DNA of 24,804 bases from an uncultured Bacteroidales bacterium (GTDB lineage: Bacteria > Bacteroidota > Bacteroidia > Bacteroidales > Paludibacteraceae): the NCBI GenBank assembly GCA_937907165.1, contig CALCUH010000148.1:1-24804 (forward strand). Direction: 5' to 3'. Both the position numbers and the translations under genes were made by a program. How positions within the stretch are numbered: the first letter of the stretch is position 1; every line of letters starts with the position of its first letter. The notes beneath the pieces were generated by a model. It made no database searches. It was not told the origin of the DNA and was given only the letters and a program-made list of their open reading frames with translations. Positions 20,749 to 24,804 of the stretch are shown one piece after another.

Positions 20749-21024
20749 ATGGATTATAAAGTTAGATATCGTTTCGAAAACGTGCGGAAAAACTTCAAGT
20801 TAACGCACGATAATTTTTCATGTGTGATGTTTTCAAACATGGGCGACAGCCCGGCGGAAGTACAAAATATAATTTTACAGCCCGGCGAAAGTGTATCATT
20901 CAACGAAGATCCGACTGTATATATTGAAACAGATTTTGTAATTAAGTTTTTTCAGGATTTAATTTCTGATAATCCGTTGATTGTAATAACCTGTTCCTAT
21001 TACGAACGAATTAAACATTGTTGA
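20749..21024 (+). CDS. Small beta-rich protein preceding the spike gene
   Basis: The product has 91 residues with no TM and no catalytic motif. NIILQPGESVSFNEDPTVYI reads like the last strands of a small jelly-roll or bound-domain ('L-x-P-G-E-S-v') found in many virion-attached proteins. Its place one base from the spike gene suggests a connector, a base for the spike or a chaperone, but no family is recognised. Confidence 0.55.
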   Translation: MDYKVRYRFENVRKNFKLTHDNFSCVMFSNMGDSPAEVQNIILQPGESVSFNEDPTVYIETDFVIKFFQDLISDNPLIVITCSYYERIKHC

Positions 21025-21025
21025 T

Positions 21026-23278
21026 ATGGCAATAGATTTCAAGACAAAAACAGGCGGACAATCGGAACCCACACAGGATATTAATGTGGAATCCCCAGAC
21101 AATACCGTTAACATATCTCAAAGCAGATCAAGCGAAGAAGAAAAGATATTCGATTTGTCAATCAAAGATAAAATCGAAGTCCAAGGCGTTGACGGCGGAG
21201 CCGTTAACGTCGAAAAATCGTTTAATGGTTCCACGGGTGTAACGACATTCGAAGTTTCCGCTAACAACGCAACTGAACAAAACGACGGTTTTTTGCGCGC
21301 TGTCGGAAAATACCAAATAGATCACGCACAATTAATAGAGACCGAAGAACAGTCGGAATCAGCGAACGACGCCGCAATTTCTTTGATCTCAAAGGATTCG
21401 GAATATTTCCCGGTCGATGGGCAAATGATGACATGGAAAGATAGCGAAGGGAAGTTACATTTATCGAGGTATGAAGGACAACCAAACCTATATGATTTCC
21501 CGAAAAAAAATTGGATTCAAGCCGTATATACAAACGACGGTTATATAGTTGTATTAAGCAAATCAGGGAACGAACAGAATCCAAGCGCCGGAGATTTTCT
21601 AATTGCAAGATCAAACGGAAACGGGAAATGGGAAACGTTTTATTCTTCTGGTTATGAGAATTGGGCGGATCTCTTTTATTTTTCGAACGATAATTTAATT
21701 ATTGCATTAAGTAGAAACAGTTCCCAAGAAATAATGTTATCTTATGACAGCGGATTAACATGGACAAAAAAAACGTTACCTTCTATTTCATATTGGGAAA
21801 ATATTTGGATTGATTGGGACGGAAACTACGTTTTTTTGAATAGAAATAGCGGGGATAGCATATGTGTTAAAACTTCTGATTTTAATACATATATTGACTG
21901 TACTAACGATTATCCAGCAAAAGTAAATATGTGTTCATACGTCGGAACAAACAAATTCGGATCATCGACAGGTTGGATATGTTTTGCAAGAGAAGACAAT
22001 TACGGCGTAAATTATACAAGAAAATCAAATGGGGAATGGCAGAAACTATTTAAAGGCACCTCATATTATGATTACGACAAGTTGATTATATATAAAGTGT
22101 TTTGTATCAATGATAATACATATACTGATATATATACATTAATTGATAAAGATTATCCAACAAAAGGATGTTTTATTCACATCAATAGAGAATTATATGA
22201 TGTACAATCAGTATTGATCGCGGAACCTTCTAATTTTATTATTCCGATCTCTTATGAAAAAATCGATTATTATTATTATAGATTTACTTTTATTACAGGA
22301 AAAAATGATGGATTATATAAAGAAATCTATTATGGAAGAATAGACAATTTTTTTAATAAAGAATTTTCCGAAAAAATATTTGATGGAAATTATTGTCATT
22401 TCACGAAATTGGGCGAAGATCAACAAATAATTAATGTATTTTCGTTTGGTGGTGTATTTTATGACAATTCCGGGAACCAATCTAATTTTAATGCAAGAAT
22501 AAGCGCCGACAGAACAACACAAAAAATTAATATAATTCCGCCAGACAATTGGCGCGAAATCCCATTAATAGACGACCAAGAAGAAGGATTTTTATTCGCA
22601 CAAGACGGGCAGGCAAAAACAGCCAATTTAGGCGATTTCCTGTCAAAAGAAGTTATAGACGGCGGAACCGTATTGAAAACCGTACATTCAGACAGGACGA
22701 CGGAATATTCTAATTACAGAATGTTATCTGCACAAGGAAACGTAATTTGGGTACAAGTCGCCCCCGCTTCGATGGTAGACAATACGACGAAAGTTTATTC
22801 AGACGAAGCCTGTACAATCGAAATCGGAATCGTTACGGCACATTCGTACAACCCGAACAACCCGAATGACGTAACAGTTATGATAGATGGAGAATCCTTC
22901 GTTTATGTTTTTCAGGAAAGCAAGACGCCCCAAAGTTTGGCGACAACGGCGGCTTTGATTTCAGCAATAAAAGACGCTATCGAGGAAAAAGATGTTTCAA
23001 TCTTATTCGATGGATCTAATTTTTCTTTTGCCCAGATTTCAGAAATTGAAAATCTTAAAAGTGCTTTTTTAACAAGAAATTTCAAATTGATACCAAGTCT
23101 TGTTATTTATTATGGTTCAAACCTGTTATCAATTTGTATACCTATTAATATTTATGTCACTGATGATTATAAATTTAATGTTGTTTATAAAAGTTTCAGA
23201 ACGTTATTAACAGGAACATTTACTTTGTCTATTGATATTTTATCGTCCAACCACACAATTAATTTTACTCCCGAATGA
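21026..23278 (+). CDS. Receptor-binding spike-like protein with a BNR/Asp-box repeat
   Basis: The product has 750 residues and is the largest virion gene. The N-terminal part (1-130) has two beta-rich stretches and is probably the particle-attachment end. The middle has a beta-propeller-like run with a clear BNR/Asp-box (SYDSGLTWTKKTLP), a motif of sialidase-type propellers, with aromatic-rich strands around it. Positions 21.85-22.45 kb are unusually A/T-rich with Tyr/Asn-rich protein, suggesting an exchanged host-range part. The C-terminal segment (about 500-610) is followed by a different short beta tail. Host-surface recognition is inferred. Carbohydrate binding is plausible because the host's surface is rich in polysaccharides. 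The stop overlaps the next start (ATGA). Confidence 0.65.
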   Translation: MAIDFKTKTGGQSEPTQDINVESPDNTVNISQSRSSEEEKIFDLSIKDKIEVQGVDGGAVNVEKSFNGSTGVTTFEVSANNATEQNDGFLRAVGKYQIDHAQLIETEEQSESANDAAISLISKDSEYFPVDGQMMTWKDSEGKLHLSRYEGQPNLYDFPKKNWIQAVYTNDGYIVVLSKSGNEQNPSAGDFLIARSNGNGKWETFYSSGYENWADLFYFSNDNLIIALSRNSSQEIMLSYDSGLTWTKKTLPSISYWENIWIDWDGNYVFLNRNSGDSICVKTSDFNTYIDCTNDYPAKVNMCSYVGTNKFGSSTGWICFAREDNYGVNYTRKSNGEWQKLFKGTSYYDYDKLIIYKVFCINDNTYTDIYTLIDKDYPTKGCFIHINRELYDVQSVLIAEPSNFIIPISYEKIDYYYYRFTFITGKNDGLYKEIYYGRIDNFFNKEFSEKIFDGNYCHFTKLGEDQQIINVFSFGGVFYDNSGNQSNFNARISADRTTQKINIIPPDNWREIPLIDDQEEGFLFAQDGQAKTANLGDFLSKEVIDGGTVLKTVHSDRTTEYSNYRMLSAQGNVIWVQVAPASMVDNTTKVYSDEACTIEIGIVTAHSYNPNNPNDVTVMIDGESFVYVFQESKTPQSLATTAALISAIKDAIEEKDVSILFDGSNFSFAQISEIENLKSAFLTRNFKLIPSLVIYYGSNLLSICIPINIYVTDDYKFNVVYKSFRTLLTGTFTLSIDILSSNHTINFTPE

Positions 23279-23556
23279 TCGATAATTTCAATTTAGTAAT
23301 AGAAGCGGTTTTAGCGGTTTTCGCGGGCGTGTCCGGATTCTTTGTCGGGAAGAGGAAGAGCGACGCGGAAGCGACCCAAACCGCTTTTGAAGCGTACAAC
23401 GTTGCGTTAAACGCCCTGAAACAAGAATTGGCGGACAATAAAAGCAGATGGGAACAATTGGAAGCCGATCTAACGGAGAAGATAAGAAGACAGGACGAAA
23501 GGATAAAACAGTTAGAAAACGAGAATCGGGAATTACGAAACAGATATAACAAATAA
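23275..23556 (+). CDS. Single-TM coiled-coil protein (holin- or i-spanin-like)
   Basis: The product has 93 residues. The N-terminal TM helix (LVIEAVLAVFAGVSGFFVG) is followed by basic KRKS and a long coiled coil (ALKQELADNKSRWEQLEADL and onwards to the C-terminus, highly charged). This layout is that of an inner-membrane spanin or of a holin-associated protein. It starts four bases before the end of the spike gene and lies in the block that ends with the u-spanin, so a lysis role is likely. A virion role cannot be excluded. Confidence 0.6.
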   Translation: MIDNFNLVIEAVLAVFAGVSGFFVGKRKSDAEATQTAFEAYNVALNALKQELADNKSRWEQLEADLTEKIRRQDERIKQLENENRELRNRYNK

Positions 23557-23560
23557 AACG

Positions 23561-24259
23561 ATGGGCGAATTTTTAGTTTTCGGTTTGTTGCTCCTTCCGA
23601 TATTCAAAACCCCCAAGGCGGTTAAACATGATATCGGAACGCTATTCGGCGACAAAATCAGGAAGAGGGATTTAAATAGATTGTTCAAAAGCGGAAAATC
23701 CGGGAACGTCAACAATGATCTTATATTCCAAGACGGCATAACGTATGATATTAACGAAACAAGAATCACGGACTTTAAAACGGCTGTAAACGAAAGCGCA
23801 GAACGGAACGAAGGTCATTTGAGATATGAAGACACGGCACCCGTTGAAACGTTTGAAGAATATATCCAGAACTTAACCGGGGAGCGCGAAAACGCCCGGA
23901 CAAGTAAACAGGCGTATTATCAGACAATCGAAGCGATAGCGAGCGGCGTTAAATTCCTGTGGAACGGCACAAAAGGCGCACGGGGAATAAAACAGGAACT
24001 ATACCCTACCGACAACGGATCAGAACGGAAATCCTATAAAACGATACTGTCAAAAGACGGGATAACGCCGGAAAGGTTTGCGGAAACACTATCTAACGAA
24101 GAAGATTATAAAAACGAAGTTTTACAGGCGTTATCGGATTGTAATTCACAAAAGAAAGCCGCCGAATTGTTGGATAGATTATATACCAATCATGTAGAAG
24201 AAGAACTTAACGGAAGATATCAACATGAAACGAACGATTTTGATAATTTCCCTTTTTAG
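23561..24259 (+). CDS. Late protein with a hydrophobic N-terminus, unknown role
   Basis: The product has 232 residues. It starts with one short hydrophobic segment (MGEFLVFGLLLLPIFKTP), which resembles the N-terminus of the 423-residue protein at 11086 (FGGLLLPFLERK). The rest is charged and helical with no named motif (SGKSGNVNNDLIFQDGITYD; YIQNLTGERENARTSKQAYY). Its last 35 bases overlap the u-spanin start, so it is probably translated coupled to it. It may sit in the membrane with a large cytoplasmic or virion-interior domain. Confidence 0.6.
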   Translation: MGEFLVFGLLLLPIFKTPKAVKHDIGTLFGDKIRKRDLNRLFKSGKSGNVNNDLIFQDGITYDINETRITDFKTAVNESAERNEGHLRYEDTAPVETFEEYIQNLTGERENARTSKQAYYQTIEAIASGVKFLWNGTKGARGIKQELYPTDNGSERKSYKTILSKDGITPERFAETLSNEEDYKNEVLQALSDCNSQKKAAELLDRLYTNHVEEELNGRYQHETNDFDNFPF

Positions 24260-24689
24260 TTTGTTGTTTCCCGGTTGCGTGTCAAAACGGAAGTACACGG
24301 AACAGGCGGAAGAGTTACGCCGCCTGAAAATGGAGTTAGCACGGAACACGGAAACGGAAAAGCGCGACAGCACAAGAGAAACGGAAAATGAAGATATTAC
24401 AATCGTCGAAATAACGCAGAAAACGGACACAGCGGGACGCGTCATGGAGACGATACAGAAGGAGACGAAAAAGAAAAGAAGAAAGGACAAAAACGGCGGA
24501 TCCGTAACGACAACACAGACCGAAACCAAAAAGACCGTACAAGGAGAGGAGACGAAAAGGGAAGAAACAAAGCAAGAGAAGAAAACAAAACCAGATCGCT
24601 GTTATATGCTGGAATTTTTAGCGCTGTTATTTGGCTTACTCATGTTGGCGGTCATATCCATATCGAAAATCCGGAATAACCAAAAATAA
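24225..24689 (+). CDS. Unimolecular spanin (u-spanin)
   Basis: The product has 154 residues. The N-terminal 18 residues form a lipoprotein signal (KRTILIISLFSLLFPGC, Cys18), which would place the mature N-terminus in the outer membrane. The middle of about 105 residues is highly charged and Thr/Lys/Glu-rich (TQTETKKTVQGEETKREETK), able to span the periplasm. The C-terminus is a TM helix (FLALLFGLLMLAVISISKI) in the inner membrane. A lipoprotein signal plus a C-terminal TM is the definition of a u-spanin such as phage T1 gp11, which fuses inner and outer membranes in the last step of lysis. It is the final gene before the strong terminator and indicates a Gram-negative host. Confidence 0.8.
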   Translation: MKRTILIISLFSLLFPGCVSKRKYTEQAEELRRLKMELARNTETEKRDSTRETENEDITIVEITQKTDTAGRVMETIQKETKKKRRKDKNGGSVTTTQTETKKTVQGEETKREETKQEKKTKPDRCYMLEFLALLFGLLMLAVISISKIRNNQK

Positions 24690-24723
24690 ATTTGTTTTGT
24701 TAAATTTTGTTATTTTTGTTGCG

Positions 24724-24760
24724 CACGGGTGCGGATTTTTCCGCACCCGTGTTTTTTTTT
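24724..24760 (+). terminator. Strong terminator of the late operon
   Basis: CACGGGTGCGGA at 24724-24735 pairs perfectly with TCCGCACCCGTG at 24740-24751 (12 bp) around a TTTT loop, followed by a run of nine T. It is placed 34 bases after the u-spanin stop. Confidence 0.92.
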
Positions 24761-24782
24761 TAAGTTTTTTTTACTCACTTTG

Positions 24783-24797
24783 TTAATAACAAAAATT
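24783..24797 (+). repeat. 15-bp match to the element's left edge
   Basis: TTAATAACAAAAATT occurs here and in the left junction region at 6498-6512, in the same orientation. It may be a terminal direct repeat tied to integration or circularisation. It is also A/T-rich enough to match by chance. Confidence 0.4.
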
Positions 24798-24804
24798 CAA
24801 AGTC

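Larger units (their letters stand above)
24690..24804. other. Non-coding right end of the window
   Basis: Runs of TTTTGTTA-like sequence, the terminator and the end segment with a palindromic TTTGTTAATAACAAA (24780-24794) fill this part. No gene is seen. The element's right boundary and host flank are not reached, so it is not known how much farther the element extends. Confidence 0.5.

Noticed and set aside
6668..24689. Conventional tailed prophage or conjugative element
   Set aside because: No terminase, portal, tape measure or tail motif was seen, and no relaxase, VirB4/TraG or mating-pair genes; lysis genes and coat-like proteins point to a virus, but not a tailed one.
1..24804. tRNA or rRNA genes, including a tRNA as integration target
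   Set aside because: No cloverleaf-like segment or conserved rRNA sequence was noticed on either strand; this was a visual check only and tRNAscan-SE would settle it.

Overview
The window is a piece of a Bacteroidales chromosome (Gram-negative, gut-type Bacteroidetes) carrying a large foreign element. The host side is recognised by a Bacteroidetes-like LpxB, a FAS1 lipoprotein fragment, a secreted protein with a C-terminal sorting-like tail, promoters of the TTG-N20-TAnnTTTG type and A/T-rich leaders in place of Shine-Dalgarno sites. A genus cannot be fixed; a Parabacteroides- or Bacteroides-like host is plausible.

Host part, about 1-6.35 kb. It holds the tail of an upstream gene, a truncated FAS1 lipoprotein gene fused in frame to a small membrane-protein gene, lpxB (lipid A synthesis) with its terminator, a secreted beta-rich protein, a zinc-dependent P1-nuclease/phospholipase-C-fold protein, an exported protein of unknown role, and on the minus strand a small membrane-protein gene split by an in-frame UGA.

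Foreign element, about 6.4 kb to the window end. It is visibly more A/T-rich, with nearly every gene on the plus strand in tight, often overlapping order. Its left edge holds a dif-like Xer site and a 16-bp inverted repeat. No integrase is seen. The early module (6.5-10.25 kb) has a TOPRIM plus SF3-helicase replication protein and a string of mini-proteins, at least three of them mutual paralogs, closed by a strong terminator. A 600-bp non-coding region follows, with 12 copies of TGTTACA/TGTAACA (candidate origin or master operator), and then a small HTH gene. The late module (11.1-24.7 kb) encodes apparent virion and lysis proteins: a transglutaminase-like protein, an LEA14-like beta protein, a probable major capsid protein, two paralogous structural proteins, an annexin-repeat protein, a lytic transglycosylase, a BNR-containing spike, a membrane/coiled-coil protein and a u-spanin. 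A strong terminator closes it.

How it fits together. No terminase, portal, tape-measure, sheath or baseplate gene is present. Many late proteins instead carry one N- or C-terminal membrane anchor. This pattern suits a tailless, membrane-containing phage (PRD1/FLiP-like in style) better than a tailed prophage. A perfect 16-bp parS palindrome (TGTTCCACGTGGAACA) lies between two late genes although the element shows no parA or parB, so it may borrow the host ParB. The dif-like site suggests that it also borrows host XerCD. The right boundary is not visible, and the capsid assignment is inference that needs structure prediction.
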